Positions 1 through 9,842 are shown, counted from the stretch's first letter. The stretch is 27,394 nucleotides of DNA from Discostella pseudostelligera (GCA_036940085.1 JALLBK010001057.1:1-27394), one strand, 5' to 3'. Notes: generated by a model from the letters alone, not told the origin. Program-made: numbers and translations.

Positions 1-15
1 CGGCTGTCCACCATC

Positions 16-1440
16 ATGATCATGACCACCAAGCATCCGTTTCGCATTCGAACAATTACGGTGTTCGTCACTCTTACACATGACGATTTTTTCCATGTCG
101 ATGACAGTACAACACCCGCAGTCGGAGATACCCCTACTCCCGATGTTTACAACAAGATGAAGGAGTGCAGCAATATCTTACGCAAACTCGAGACGGATCT
201 GATCAATTCTGGCTATGAAGTTCAAACTTTGAGAATCTCTACCAACCCATTTGGCGAGTGGCTGACTCAAGATGAATGTGTTGGTAATGAATCGGATCAT
301 CCGCATAAGAGTGCAAAAGTTGATACTGATGCCGCAGTCCGATGGAAGTTGCACATACTCAACGGTCTTTTGGATGATCACCGTATCAATTTCTTCTCAT
401 GCGGTTCATCAACTAACCCACTCCACACAATTGAAATCTGTCCTCAAATCATCGAATCGTCAGATAAATTCTCATGTTCGGCTAAAATTGACTCTGGGGA
501 CATCAGCGGTGCACGAGCGGCGGCAGCATGCATCCAAACAATATCTACGTTGGGCAACGATACCGATGCCAGTCATTTGAAGGGAGGGCTCGGAAACTTT
601 CGATTTTGTGCAGCCTCGTGTGTAGATACTGTCCCATTCTTCCCTGCTGCGAAGTCACCGACGAATGACGCAAGGTATTGCTTTGCAATAGGTTTGGAAA
701 ATGGGGGATTTGCGCGCCAACTCTTGCTCGGAGCCAAAAGTATCAGCAATATCAAGAGCGTGTTTCATAGCGAGATGAGAAAAGAATTGCTGCCAATTCA
801 AGAAGTATGTTTGGCATTTGTACGTGATGCGAAGTATTCTATCGAATACCTTGGTATCGACACCAGGTAAGTAGAATGCGAACCAAAGGCACCCATTGCA
901 TTATCTATGTTAGAATGACCCGCAAATCTCATTTAATCAATTGATACACGCACTACGCACGCTAGTCTCAATCCCAGCCTTGACAAAGGTGGATCCGTCG
1001 CCGATGCTATTGAATCTTTGGTCGAAGTGCGTGGCGCTTTCGGAGGAACAGGATCGTTAGCAGCAGCGGCAGCCATCACCACATCATTACAATCCATTCC
1101 AGACATTAAAACTACAGGATATAGCGGGCTTATGCTGCCTGTGTTAGAGGATAGACGACTAGCTGAACTTGGGATGACAACAAATTCCAAAGATCGGATT
1201 ACTATTCAAAAGCTGTTGTGCATCAGTTCAGTGTGTGGAGTAGGCATCGACACAGTTCCAATACCAGGAGATGTCTCTACAGATAGCCTGAGTTCATTAA
1301 TTTTGGATATGGCGGCGTTGGCTGGCCGGTGGAATAAACCATTGAGTTGTCGCGTGTTTCCAGTTCCGGGAGGCAATGTTGGAGAGGAGACTACGTTTGA
1401 TTCGCCATACTTGTGCAACAGCCGTGTGTTCGACCTCTAA
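16..1440 (+). CDS. DUF711 (UPF0210) family protein, two exons
   Basis: Exons 16-866 and 966-1440 join through a GTAAGT donor and a GCTAG acceptor (99-bp intron). The join adds one base to complete a Ser codon and gives 441 residues, close to the usual family length. The N-terminal strand FRIRTITVFV, the middle FRFCAASCVDTVPFFPAA and the C-terminal CGVGIDTVPIPGDVS and FPVPGG...FDSPYL stretches match what I know of DUF711, a bacterial and archaeal family of unknown biochemical role that is also found in some algae. No signal peptide or membrane segment is evident, so it is probably cytosolic. The frame stays open from position 16 to the left window edge, so the true start may lie outside; the FRIRTI strand is normally near the N-terminus, so little should be missing. 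Family assignment is fairly sure; function is unknown. Confidence 0.85.
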
Positions 1441-1625
1441 AACCAATTGCCATACTTATTGCGCATATTCATCTGCTTGCGGTTAAAATACTACCAATGG
1501 AGTCGGTGGTATAAAATCTGTTCATGATAATAAATGCTTGTAGTAGGAGAAACCGAATCTGCTCCAATGCAGTCTGATCTCGGTCTGACGATGCCGATGT
1601 ATGTGACCTTGCAAAGGGAGGCTCG

Positions 1626-1637
1626 TTCCCGCCAAAA
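1626..1637 (+). promoter_or_regulatory. E2F-like motif upstream of the plastid-targeted gene
   Basis: TTCCCGCCAAAA lies 223 bp upstream of the predicted start at 1860. The same 12-mer occurs at 13806-13817 before the methyltransferase gene. It fits the E2F/DP consensus (TTTSSCGC family), but binding is inferred only from the sequence. Confidence 0.3.
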
Positions 1638-1859
1638 CAAGAACAGGAACCTACGTATCCCCAACGTCGGAATTGAATGAGTCATCGCCGCCTGTCCCTA
1701 TCACCTCCGACCAATCACCAATCACCCATCTCGTGCACCCAAGATGTGCCATCGCCCATCACAATCACACCCGTCAAACACCGTGGAGGTAACGTAACCA
1801 TGACGAAGACAATTACATTTAGTTCTTATCATTATCATCCACCAGCACCAATATTGGCA

Positions 1860-2570
1860 ATGAAATCTTCCACTCGCACCGCTCTATTGCTATGCCTTTC
1901 ATCACTGGTGTCGGGTGTAGTTTCTTTTGCTCCAGCAATCCAACTTCGACTCCTTCGTGATGATGTTCTGTCGGCACCAGCCTATGCACTCCGCAAATCC
2001 AGTACCGCCCTTTCCATGGCAGGCTTTGGCGGTGCCTCGTCGTCATCAACATCCAAGAAACAGGATAAGAAAGGCAGTGGAAGTTCAAAGCAGCTGGTAC
2101 CAAAGCTTAGGCCAAAGAGTCAATGGGATCGATATCTCGACATGAAACAATGCAAAAAGTTCACCGTCGGTGTTCGCATCAAGGGAGACGACGAGTCTTC
2201 AAGCGACAACAATTGGATTGAGGTGGGACGTGTGCGAAGTGAAGGCGACGGACATCTTGAGGTGGCCGTGGCAAGACAGCGTGCATTAATTGCCGAGCAT
2301 GGCAAGCGGCTCTATCCGATGAAAATCCCACCCAATGCCATTTTGGAATGGGGGTTCTTGAATGGAGAGGAGGGGGGTGATGAGGAGAAGAAGGAGTGGG
2401 TATCTGTGGACAAATCGAAGGGAGATGATGCACCAGATGGAATTGAGAAGAAGATTGGGTTTGAGGGTATTTCTCATCCGCCCACGGGATATTATTGCTT
2501 CTATAATCAGGGACGTATTGTTGAGAAGGAGGAAGAGGGGAAGTTCAACAGGGGCTCGGAGAAAGTTTAG
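1860..2570 (+). CDS. Plastid-targeted HHL1-like / DUF6523-like protein
   Basis: The frame is open from an ATG at 1677, with another ATG at 1800. The ATG at 1860 is preferred because it starts a classic signal peptide (MKSSTRTALLLCLSSLVSG) followed by VVS-FAP, the Phe-at-+1 cleavage motif of diatom plastid preproteins. A Ser/Lys-rich transit-like stretch (AGFGGASSSSTSKKQDKK) follows. The mature part has a compact domain: WDRYLDMK, FTVGVRIKG, WIEVGRVRSEGDGHLEVAVARQRALIAEHGKRLYP, then EWGF. This resembles the small plant and algal chloroplast HHL1-like family as I remember it, which has been linked to photosystem II protection under high light; that link is knowledge of the family, not seen here. 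The product has 236 residues. Its last 16 codons and its stop lie in a 77-bp tandem duplication. Targeting is well supported; the family name is moderate. Confidence 0.7.
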   Translation: MKSSTRTALLLCLSSLVSGVVSFAPAIQLRLLRDDVLSAPAYALRKSSTALSMAGFGGASSSSTSKKQDKKGSGSSKQLVPKLRPKSQWDRYLDMKQCKKFTVGVRIKGDDESSSDNNWIEVGRVRSEGDGHLEVAVARQRALIAEHGKRLYPMKIPPNAILEWGFLNGEEGGDEEKKEWVSVDKSKGDDAPDGIEKKIGFEGISHPPTGYYCFYNQGRIVEKEEEGKFNRGSEKV

Positions 2571-2676
2571 TATTTTGAACGAATTTTTAAGTGCCAGACG
2601 AGAAGGAGGAAGAGGGGAAGTTCAACAGGGGCTCGGAGAAAGTTTAGTATTTTGAACAAATTTTTAAGTGCCAGAC
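2523..2676. repeat. 77-bp perfect-register tandem duplication over a stop codon
   Basis: Copies 2523-2599 and 2600-2676 differ at one base (76/77 identical). Each holds the same C-terminal codons, the TAG stop and the following AT-rich sequence. The first copy supplies the functional stop of the upstream gene; the second is untranslated. Because 77 is not a multiple of three, the second copy lies in another frame. Confidence 0.9.
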
Positions 2677-2766
2677 GATTCGCTACTGATAGATGAGCAT
2701 ATATAGACCAAAACGGGCATCATATGTCATTCAACAAAGCCGAACCGAAACTTAAGTCCTCCACCG

Positions 2767-4830
2767 CTAACCGCTGGATCCACCCTGCTGAAGCATCCGC
2801 GTGTAGAACGCTTGATCCTCCTCGGTTGTCTTTCTCTTTTTGATGACATTCTCCTCATACCTATCTTTCCTCTTGGATCTCTTACCATTCATTCCATTTC
2901 CTTCTCCAAGGATCGACTGCACCTTCTCTTCGTAGGTTGTTCCTTTCGCTCGTTCCATGATGGGTACATGCACGGTTGATTCTGTTTGTCCCTTTTGGTC
3001 TTGACTGCTTCCATTGGATGGGTGAGGATACACGCCCAACAAGTTCTGAATGATGTTCATGGCAGATGCCCATGATATCATGGTTGTTCCTGGGCAACGT
3101 CTTTCTAATTCTCGTCGGATTTCACTGTCATCATCTATGGTTATTGTTTTTTTGATGCTTTTGCGTTCCTTTCTCCTCCGACTATCGGCAATCTGCTCAA
3201 CAAACTCGACCACATCGGTCCATCTCACCTCGGTCTCTTCTTTCATGCTTTCAAGTGCGTCCCTCGCCCGCTCAGCGGCCACAGCATGATTCTCCCATCG
3301 TCTCTCCAACACCCTGGTTACGTCCCATAAATTCCGAACGGTTCTACCGACGCTCAAATTGTTGAATTGGCAATGTTGCAATACTAATGCAGTCTCACTA
3401 GCCATGTCATACGATGGTTTGGCAGGATGAGTTTCAATGTCAAGCAGTTGTTTCACTATCTCCGGTGACTCAAGGTGCCGTCCAATGTAAAACAGAATGG
3501 ACATGATGCATCTTATTTGATGCCACAGGAAGGCCTGACCGATAATTTCGACGTGGCACATGTCGCGAGGCGAAGCATGAGCATCGGAAACTCCATCTTG
3601 GATTGTTGCATTATTCTCCTCCATCGATGCGATATATTTTTGTTGTGGGCTCACAACCTTGCCTTTCACCAATATCCTCTCAAAGTTGTATACCTGCTCG
3701 CAGTTCATTTTGCACAAGTTCCTAAAATCTCGTCGCCCCATCATATATTGCAAACCTCGTGCCATGGCGCATAAATCGAGATTTCGTCGTGGGAAGAAGT
3801 AGCGGTACGTTCGGGAGGAACATGAAAATCGAGCGCTGAATTCAGATGAAACGGGGCACCATCCCAATACTCGGATCGCGGGTGGCAACACATTGTTCAA
3901 TATACGTGGATAATCATACTCGGTGATGAATTTTTGCTGCAATGATGACTGCTTAGCATCGCTGTTGCCACCTTTAGAGTTTTGCTTCGACGGTACAAGA
4001 CATTTGACCCCATCTAGTGAATTCTTCGGTAGGGAATCTTCCTCCAACAATGTATCTAAGGCATTATCATCATCATCGTCGTCGAGAACATCCTTTGCAC
4101 GTTGAGCCAGAAGTGGGAAGGCACTCTTCAAATAGATTGCGACTACTTGACCGTGTGCATGAACACCCTTATCGGTACGCCCACATCTCGAGTACTTCGA
4201 TGCGGTCCTTGCACTCATGTTCAAATCAGTTGTTGCCGCCACTCCACCCTTGTCAACGACCACAAGTTCCTCATCTTTGTTCATCACCAGCATACCCTGT
4301 TCATCTGGTGATACCAAAAGTCGAGTCTTCTCAAGTGCAGCAAATAATGCCTTCTCGATGGAGTTGTCATATTCCTTCCCCACATTTTGTGCAAACCCCG
4401 TAAAGTCTGTCCCATCGTAGAAGAACTGAAGCGCTACATGCCGAGTTCGATATTTTTCTTGAATCGTTGATTTTTCCACCACTCTCTTATTGTTTGCTTT
4501 GGCAGCCATGATCGTGTTGGATGGCAGCGCATCCTTTTCAGCTGCCAATGATGTTTCATTTGTCGCTGCTCGGCAATGCTCAATTGCCAACTTGGCATCG
4601 TCTGCTGATACTTTTCCAGATGCAACAAGATGGCGGATTGCGTTGACTGCAATTTCACCATCACATTGGACTAACATGCTGTTGAATCCTTCGCTGGTGT
4701 CCCCTCCATCGCCGGGAACCTCCCGTTGTGTAAGCCCATCATCCATCGATGTCGATGTTGGCATTGAAATAATGGTCATGTTGCACCAGCACCAAGCGCC
4801 TCCTCGCTCCACCACCAACCTCCGCCTCAC
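2767..4830 (-). CDS. tRNA pseudouridine synthase, Pus3/Deg1 type (TruA family)
   Basis: Single-exon frame of 687 residues. The TruA-family core starts near residue 130 (RHVALQFFYDGTDFTGFAQN) and holds the catalytic motif SRCGRTDKGVHA with the nucleophilic Asp at residue 220. It continues with FSARFSCSSRTYRYFF, GRRDFRNLCKMN and the conserved GQAFLWHQIRCIMSIL. The C-terminal block with SYDMASETALVLQHC and a basic tail containing TTYEEKVQSI and DRYEENV resembles Pus3/Deg1 more than Pus1. Family members isomerise uridine to pseudouridine in the tRNA anticodon arm (positions 38/39 for Pus3). The protein is longer than fungal Deg1 because of an acidic insertion after the catalytic motif (near DDDDDD) and an N-terminal extension of about 125 residues. 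The first ATG (4830) is used; a second at codon 18 is possible. The end of the protein is rich in Lys/Arg, which would suit nuclear import. Confidence 0.9.
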   Translation of the reverse strand: MRRRLVVERGGAWCWCNMTIISMPTSTSMDDGLTQREVPGDGGDTSEGFNSMLVQCDGEIAVNAIRHLVASGKVSADDAKLAIEHCRAATNETSLAAEKDALPSNTIMAAKANNKRVVEKSTIQEKYRTRHVALQFFYDGTDFTGFAQNVGKEYDNSIEKALFAALEKTRLLVSPDEQGMLVMNKDEELVVVDKGGVAATTDLNMSARTASKYSRCGRTDKGVHAHGQVVAIYLKSAFPLLAQRAKDVLDDDDDDNALDTLLEEDSLPKNSLDGVKCLVPSKQNSKGGNSDAKQSSLQQKFITEYDYPRILNNVLPPAIRVLGWCPVSSEFSARFSCSSRTYRYFFPRRNLDLCAMARGLQYMMGRRDFRNLCKMNCEQVYNFERILVKGKVVSPQQKYIASMEENNATIQDGVSDAHASPRDMCHVEIIGQAFLWHQIRCIMSILFYIGRHLESPEIVKQLLDIETHPAKPSYDMASETALVLQHCQFNNLSVGRTVRNLWDVTRVLERRWENHAVAAERARDALESMKEETEVRWTDVVEFVEQIADSRRRKERKSIKKTITIDDDSEIRRELERRCPGTTMISWASAMNIIQNLLGVYPHPSNGSSQDQKGQTESTVHVPIMERAKGTTYEEKVQSILGEGNGMNGKRSKRKDRYEENVIKKRKTTEEDQAFYTRMLQQGGSSG

Positions 4831-4920
4831 TCATGCATCTTCCACACAAGAAGCGCGGGAGAGATTGGATGGACGAAAAAAGCGCGGGAGTGTCTGTCCG
4901 TCCAATGTCATTGTCTCTTG

Positions 4921-5835
4921 TTTTTTGCGCTGTATTTGCTCTGTATTTGCCCGCAGTATTTTGAAAATGACCCTGAGAATGACCCAAAATACAGCCACCG
5001 AAATACAGAGCGCAAATACAGCCGAAACCTACTTCCACGTCGACACCTCCAGGGGGTGGTTTTCGCCGTATTCTACTGCTGTATTATTCATCTCTCACAT
5101 ATCCTCTCTCTACTATTCGGCTATCGCCGCAGCTCGAAAAGTCGAAGCGCCCCGCCGCCTCCACCTCCCTCGCATAGTACCCTGTATCCATCTCACCATG
5201 AGTATCGCCCACCAGAGCATTATGAACAGGGCGGCCATTGGAATAACACTCCTCAATGAGCAGTATTTCTCTATGATTGAAGATTGTATTGTTTCCAGGA
5301 TCATCCAACCTCATGTTCGAAGTTGGGCTAACTTCACCAATATCTTGGACACAATCAAACCAGCGTTACGCGGAATAGAAAAGGTGAGATCTTGAAGGAC
5401 TTGTTGAAGAGACATGGGAGTCGAAGTCAAAGTCGATGTCGTAGTGGAAGCCGAAGTAGATGTCGAAGTCGCTGCCACCATAACTGTCGATATTGTAGCT
5501 GGAGAACCGCTGTGACTACCCCCAACTACTGTCGGATGATCTACAAGTTCATGTGCCATATCGACGGGTGTGGAGGGAGGATGTGATAATGAAAAGGAGA
5601 GTCGATAGGTTGTGGTCTCGAAGAAGATTGAATTGTCGAATGGGTAGTTGGGGGGTGGTGGGGCGACCGGCCGCTACTGTAGAGAGAGAGGTACTTCAAC
5701 TTGGTAGATAAATACATCGGCTGCATGAATGAACTCATCTCTCAACGAACCCAAAATACAGCCTTTCTGCACTGTATTTCCTACGACGGACAGAAATACA
5801 GAGGGCAAATACAGAGCGAAATACAGCGCAAAAAA
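4921..5835. mobile_element. Putative non-autonomous element with 32-33 bp inverted ends and AAATACAG subterminal repeats
   Basis: The left end 4921-4952 (TTTTTTGCGCTGTATTT then GCTCTGTATTTGCCC) is an inverted copy of 5803-5835, differing by one inserted base. Inside both ends the octamer AAATACAG/CTGTATTT recurs in both orientations: about five copies in 4929-5020 and five in 5752-5826, including the direct repeat ACCCAAAATACAGCC at 4984 and 5750. Terminal inverted repeats with clustered subterminal octamers are typical of cut-and-paste DNA transposons and their non-autonomous derivatives. No transposase was recognised and no target-site duplication was found. The interior has only weak minus-strand frames. 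Confidence 0.5.
5311..5668 (-). CDS. Hypothetical Ser/Thr-rich ORF inside the inverted-repeat element
   Basis: The minus-strand frame is open from just after a TAG near 5669 to the stop at 5311, with a usable ATG at 5559 (82 codons). It encodes a Ser/Thr run (TSTSTSASTTTSTLTSTP, from repeated TCGAAGT-like DNA) and then SLQQVLQDLTFSIPRNAGLI. A second minus-strand frame (5314-5084) follows in another phase with VHNALVGDTHGEMDTGYY. I recognise neither. They could be a decayed element-encoded protein or chance frames; there is no clear splice signal joining them. Confidence 0.2.
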
Positions 5836-6132
5836 ATGTTGAGAGTAGAGACTGATTTATCTAAAGTCTGTCCGTCGATGGTGACTCAACGGCAGCGACT
5901 GGATGGTATCCCACAAGGCCATTCTCTAGGTGGGTAGGTCTTCGATTGGCGACAAGGATCTGTCACAGCTAACCTCGAGATTACCGGTGCTTCGAGGCTA
6001 GTTTGCCCGTAATGTCGATAATTTGTAGCTTCGACAATACAGTCCGATAAAGTCGAATCTACTGTCCTGTAAATTCGAATGTAAATCTGCCTCGAAACTA
6101 ATGGGGTGCATTATTGTTTTCACCATTTTTTG
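5836..6132. other. Intergenic stretch with scattered TCGAAT/ATTCGA motifs
   Basis: No gene is supported. From about 5970 the sequence repeatedly shows degenerate units such as GTCGAATCTACTG and TAAATTCGAATG, the same kind of unit that makes up the adjacent foldback element, so the repetitive tract extends to the left of the clear inverted repeat. Confidence 0.5.
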
Positions 6133-6537
6133 AATGTGGAAAATCCGTAAATTCAAATTTATGGGCCCGTAGATTCGAGATTACATGCCCATAATATCGA
6201 ATCCAGCACTGGCCTGATCCAAATTCGAATCTACAAAAAACACCTCAAATCTACAAACCAATTGATTCGAATCCACAATACAATAGATTCCAATCTACAG
6301 ACCGGTAAGTTCAAAACTACGAAGCCATAATCTCGAATCTATTGAACAATAGATTCGAGGTTACATGAAGTGGTTTCGATATTATATGAAAATCGTGAAA
6401 CATAGAGTTGAATCAAAACCGTAAATTTAGCTAAAAAGGGAGTGTGTAGCGTAAAACAGGCCTCTGGATTTGAGATTATGGGCATGTAATCTCGAATCTA
6501 CGAGCCCATAAATTCGAATTTGCGGATTTTCCACATT
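6133..6537. mobile_element. 405-bp foldback (MITE-like) element with 72-bp inverted arms
   Basis: The left arm 6133-6204 and right arm 6466-6537 are inverted copies with 67 of 72 bases matching; the outer ends read AATGTGGAAAATCCG and CGGATTTTCCACATT. The arms and the 261-bp centre are built from degenerate copies of TAGATTCGAGATTACATG and its inverse, including a perfect 12-bp hairpin (CTCGAATCTATT, GAAC loop, inverse) at 6332-6359. There is no coding potential. The long arms and small size fit a foldback or miniature inverted-repeat element. No obvious target-site duplication was seen at either end. Confidence 0.75.
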
Positions 6538-6864
6538 AGCTGTAACAGATCGGCGACCTGCGCCAAATCAGCAATTATTGCTATGGCATAGAGCATGAAG
6601 CTTGGCATGTATCGAACATGTTTCGGTTATTTCGATAGTTCGACAAGCAGTTCCTACGCAACAATGTCCTTAAGATTTCGAACGAATACTAAATAAATAA
6701 GTATACATTGCGCTACAATTCTGCGCAGACACCCCTATTCTATTCAATTGTCATCCTCCGAGCCGTGGGCTGTGGGCACCTCTAGACGCGAGATCTCCTT
6801 AAGCCGCGAGGAGTGGGATGCGAATCACCAAAATTCTGCCAATCAAAGTGCATTCGACCGAGGA
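6538..6864. other. Intergenic region downstream of the EGY-like gene
   Basis: I see no convincing frame, RNA gene or repeat here. It is the 3' flank of the minus-strand protease gene, whose stop is at 6865. Confidence 0.4.
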
Positions 6865-9264
6865 TCAAATAGGCCCAATTCCTCCCGGGTACGGTGATAG
6901 AGTCAGCAGCGCTAGAGCCACCAGCGCGATAAAGGTATACACTCGATGCTCCCCTACCGTTGTGATTTCGTCGATGCAAGGTACATCTGAAAACCGTTGT
7001 TTGGTCAAAATGATGAGAGAGCCCCAAAATACAGCTATCCCAGAGAGACTGGTGAAGCTGTAAATGGCTAGCATGAGTGAAGTAAGAAAGGATATGGAGG
7101 ATGCAACTCGTCTACCAAACGCAGCCATGCACGCCCTACCACCATCCAATCTCCCTATCGGTAAAATGTTAACAGCTGACTTTACAAGACCAGCAAGCCC
7201 AATAAGAAAGAATGGGTGAATCGGAACCGGCTGTGACAATGGCGCCAGCAAAAACGGCGGAGAAACGATGCTAACGATGAATCCAATCAAAAGTGAAGAT
7301 TTCATCATCGCGGCTGGTACCATCGGAAATGTTGCCAGGGATTGTGAAGTGACCGTCAGATTCAACCCGTAGATTAGCAGTATCAACGATACTAGTATGG
7401 ACACTCCTGGTCCACCTATTGCCACATCAAACAACGCCGCTCGCGATGGAGGAAATGACCGAAGAGGAGTGATTGAACCAAATGTTCCGACTTGCACCGA
7501 TGGCAATGGAACTGGTTGACCCAATTTTACACCATGCGTTTTGGCCCCCAAAATGTGACCAGCCTCGTGTAAAGCGAGCAATGCCAGAACTCCAACGAAA
7601 ATGGGAAGACACGATGAAATTGCAGTGGCGTCATTGTCATTAACAATGGAATTGAAGAATGTTGGGTTCAGTGCATATGAGCTCAGCGAGTACGCTATTG
7701 TTGTGAAAGCAGTGAGCAACATGGAAACTGCAGCCAACGACTTGTTTGCTAAGCCTCTTTCAGTCTCTTGCTCCGGTACAATACTCTTTGCAAGTGCAAT
7801 AATTACTGGAGGCGGGCTATCGTCGTTCGTATTTCCTCGTCCGGTAGCCTTTCTGTTACCAGCATCGACAAACGGTGGCAGCCATTCATTATCATCGACG
7901 AGGAATAGTTGGATACGATCATTCAGCACTTCATGATTCTCTAATCTGGATTGCAGGTCGATGAACATGGCTTTGATTGAATGTTCGTGAGATTGTTCGC
8001 CGCTGGCAGCACGTGACAACCTCCCCCGAAAGACTGCTGCAACATCTGTACAATCCCATGAGGAGCATACGAATCCAGAATCCGCCAAAAAATCTGATTT
8101 GATCATTTTCCAATACGTTGGAGAAATTTCGCCCGAGCTAGTTGTAGCAAATGCAGCAAGCGAAGGAGGTAACCAAGCAGGAGTTTCAATGAGTCTTTTC
8201 ATCAATTTTTTTCCCGAAATTTTTTTTCGCCGGTTGTTCTTATTCAGACTGTCTCCATTTCCATCAATAGTGCATTGTGCGTAGTCTTCAACAGTACCAT
8301 CTTTGTTTGGATCGTCAGTTTGGGCTGAGTTCACCAAGACATTGATTCTCCTCTGAACTAATGCATCACGGCGTTTGCGCAAATCGGCCACTCTCACTCG
8401 AAGTTTAGACCCCCACTCGGAGGGAATATTTTCACTATGACACGAGGAAATTTTCTCCTGATCTAATAGCGCCACTGCCTCTAGAATGCGATCTAACAAT
8501 CCCGATATTCGTTCAACTTCCTCTTTCTTGTATTCTAATGAATTATTTTCATAGTCTCCGAGCACGAACCCTCCTCCTTCTCCGGACTCTTGCCTTGACA
8601 AATATCCCTCAGGACCCATGATCATAAACGTTTCCCTCTCGTGCAATCTTTCCACAACATTCATCAATTTCTCTACACCTAGATTATTTTCTTTCATACG
8701 AATGAACAGCGTCTGTGCAGTCGGTATGCTATTAGTAGATCGAGCCGATGCCGGTGCATCTTCTCCACTCTGAACACCCTGTCCTTGTATGGCTACTTCA
8801 ATGGTCGATGACTTAACACCGAGCAATATGTCGATACAACTATCCGCCTCTCTATTTTTAGCATCTTTCTGCTGTTGTACTTTGCTGCGTAACGCTTGTT
8901 CGGCAGATATTGCCTCAAGTCGAAGAGCTTTGGCGCGTTCTCGTAGCTGTCGGGCTCGCTCCGACGCACTATTGTCGTCGTCGATTTTGCTCATGATGAT
9001 GTCGGATGGTGTTGATAACAAATTACTCAGGAATGGGATCCACTCAAGTTGTCGACTTTTCCGCAGGCGGGTATTATGTGTTGACGTCGATGAACAAATA
9101 CGGATATGGGGCGAACCGCTTCCGCATTGAAGGGGTACAAAGGCTACATGACGACTTTTGCCACTGATCGGATAGCATTCACATCGAGGGAATTTATGAG
9201 AGCCAACGTGATCCACGAAGGGCAGAGTAACCAGAAATAACTTGATAATGGACACCATCATCAA
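6865..9264 (-). CDS. EGY-like site-2 protease (M50 intramembrane metallopeptidase)
   Basis: Single-exon frame of 799 residues. The C-terminal third is an M50 site-2-protease core: zinc motif HEAGH near residue 566 at the end of a membrane segment (FVGVLALLALHEAGHILGAK), then GTFGSITPLRSFPPSRAALFDVAIGGPG, and the second metal-ligand motif NILPIGRLDGGRA near residue 705. I count about seven hydrophobic segments from residue 517 onward. The order and the QVGTFGS and FDVAIGGP blocks match plant EGY chloroplast S2P-like proteases better than bacterial RseP. Such enzymes cut within thylakoid or envelope membranes. The N-terminus (MMMVSIIKLFLVTLPFVDHVG) could be a signal peptide for a complex plastid; a VAFVP stretch follows about 20 residues later. 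A coiled region rich in Ala/Glu/Arg (near RARQLRERAKALRLEA) precedes the soluble middle part. Both metal motifs are intact, so it is probably active. Confidence 0.9.
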   Translation of the reverse strand: MMMVSIIKLFLVTLPFVDHVGSHKFPRCECYPISGKSRHVAFVPLQCGSGSPHIRICSSTSTHNTRLRKSRQLEWIPFLSNLLSTPSDIIMSKIDDDNSASERARQLRERAKALRLEAISAEQALRSKVQQQKDAKNREADSCIDILLGVKSSTIEVAIQGQGVQSGEDAPASARSTNSIPTAQTLFIRMKENNLGVEKLMNVVERLHERETFMIMGPEGYLSRQESGEGGGFVLGDYENNSLEYKKEEVERISGLLDRILEAVALLDQEKISSCHSENIPSEWGSKLRVRVADLRKRRDALVQRRINVLVNSAQTDDPNKDGTVEDYAQCTIDGNGDSLNKNNRRKKISGKKLMKRLIETPAWLPPSLAAFATTSSGEISPTYWKMIKSDFLADSGFVCSSWDCTDVAAVFRGRLSRAASGEQSHEHSIKAMFIDLQSRLENHEVLNDRIQLFLVDDNEWLPPFVDAGNRKATGRGNTNDDSPPPVIIALAKSIVPEQETERGLANKSLAAVSMLLTAFTTIAYSLSSYALNPTFFNSIVNDNDATAISSCLPIFVGVLALLALHEAGHILGAKTHGVKLGQPVPLPSVQVGTFGSITPLRSFPPSRAALFDVAIGGPGVSILVSLILLIYGLNLTVTSQSLATFPMVPAAMMKSSLLIGFIVSIVSPPFLLAPLSQPVPIHPFFLIGLAGLVKSAVNILPIGRLDGGRACMAAFGRRVASSISFLTSLMLAIYSFTSLSGIAVFWGSLIILTKQRFSDVPCIDEITTVGEHRVYTFIALVALALLTLSPYPGGIGPI

Positions 9265-9557
9265 AGCCGAGGAGAAGGGATGGTTGGAGGCGACGAGCGA
9301 CGATGCCTATGCCGAGCTCAGATCGTCATGGTCATGATCATGATCATTATTTTGAGGTAGGACGTTGGAATTGGAAAGCTAGCTGTCAGCTGCGTCACAT
9401 GACTTGGCGCGAGAGTTCCCGCCAGATCTTTTGGTGACTTGCTGTTAAGTATCTTTTCAATTTCAAAATTTAATTTCAAAATTTGTTAAGTATCTTTTTC
9501 ATCCAGCTCCACCCTCCACCTCCAATTCACGGATGTTATTACAATTATTATCGAATA
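9265..9557. promoter_or_regulatory. Upstream region of the EGY-like gene
   Basis: It holds a small palindromic run of CATGATCATGATCAT (about 9328-9346) and a GTTCCCGCCAGATC motif at 9415-9428, an E2F-like site about 150 bp before the protease start. An AATTTCAAAATTT-type repeat follows near 9459-9485. Function is inferred only. Confidence 0.25.
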
Positions 9558-9842
9558 CTACTTTCTCTGACCATGGAAATATGGATCATGCCCGCGATTT
9601 TTATTTGCATCGGTATTGGGCTGTTGGAAGTGGTTGTTCGCTGACATAAGAATAATATTATTATTATCCACAGCTGTCGCCTGTCGCTGCATATTTGTTT
9701 TGCGTTCCCGCTGGGTGCATGTGTGGCAAGCAGAAATAGGCGATCCCTCCGTATTTAGCCTCTTTTCAAGTGGTCTGGAACAGGGGAGTTCTTCCGAGGC
9801 TATAGCGGCCGTTGACGGAATTGCTTCATTCTGAAATGCCAT
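9558..9842 (-). CDS. Small hypothetical ORF (94 aa)
   Basis: ATG at 9842, stop at 9558. The product is polar, with a CHTCTQRER stretch and an Asn run, and no recognised domain. It could be a short gene or an orphan first exon. A plus-strand frame of 72 codons overlaps it (9616-9834), so coding is uncertain on either strand. It lies upstream of and on the same strand as the EGY-like gene. Confidence 0.25.
   Translation of the reverse strand: MAFQNEAIPSTAAIASEELPCSRPLEKRLNTEGSPISACHTCTQRERKTNMQRQATAVDNNNIILMSANNHFQQPNTDANKNRGHDPYFHGQRK

Noticed and set aside
4490..5395. 301-codon plus-strand ORF
   Set aside because: Its first part is antisense to the well-supported Pus3-like gene, and the rest enters the inverted-repeat element; the translation shows no domain.
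7024..7033. AAATACAG octamer inside the EGY-like gene as another element copy
   Set aside because: A single isolated octamer without inverted ends, within intact coding sequence; chance is enough.
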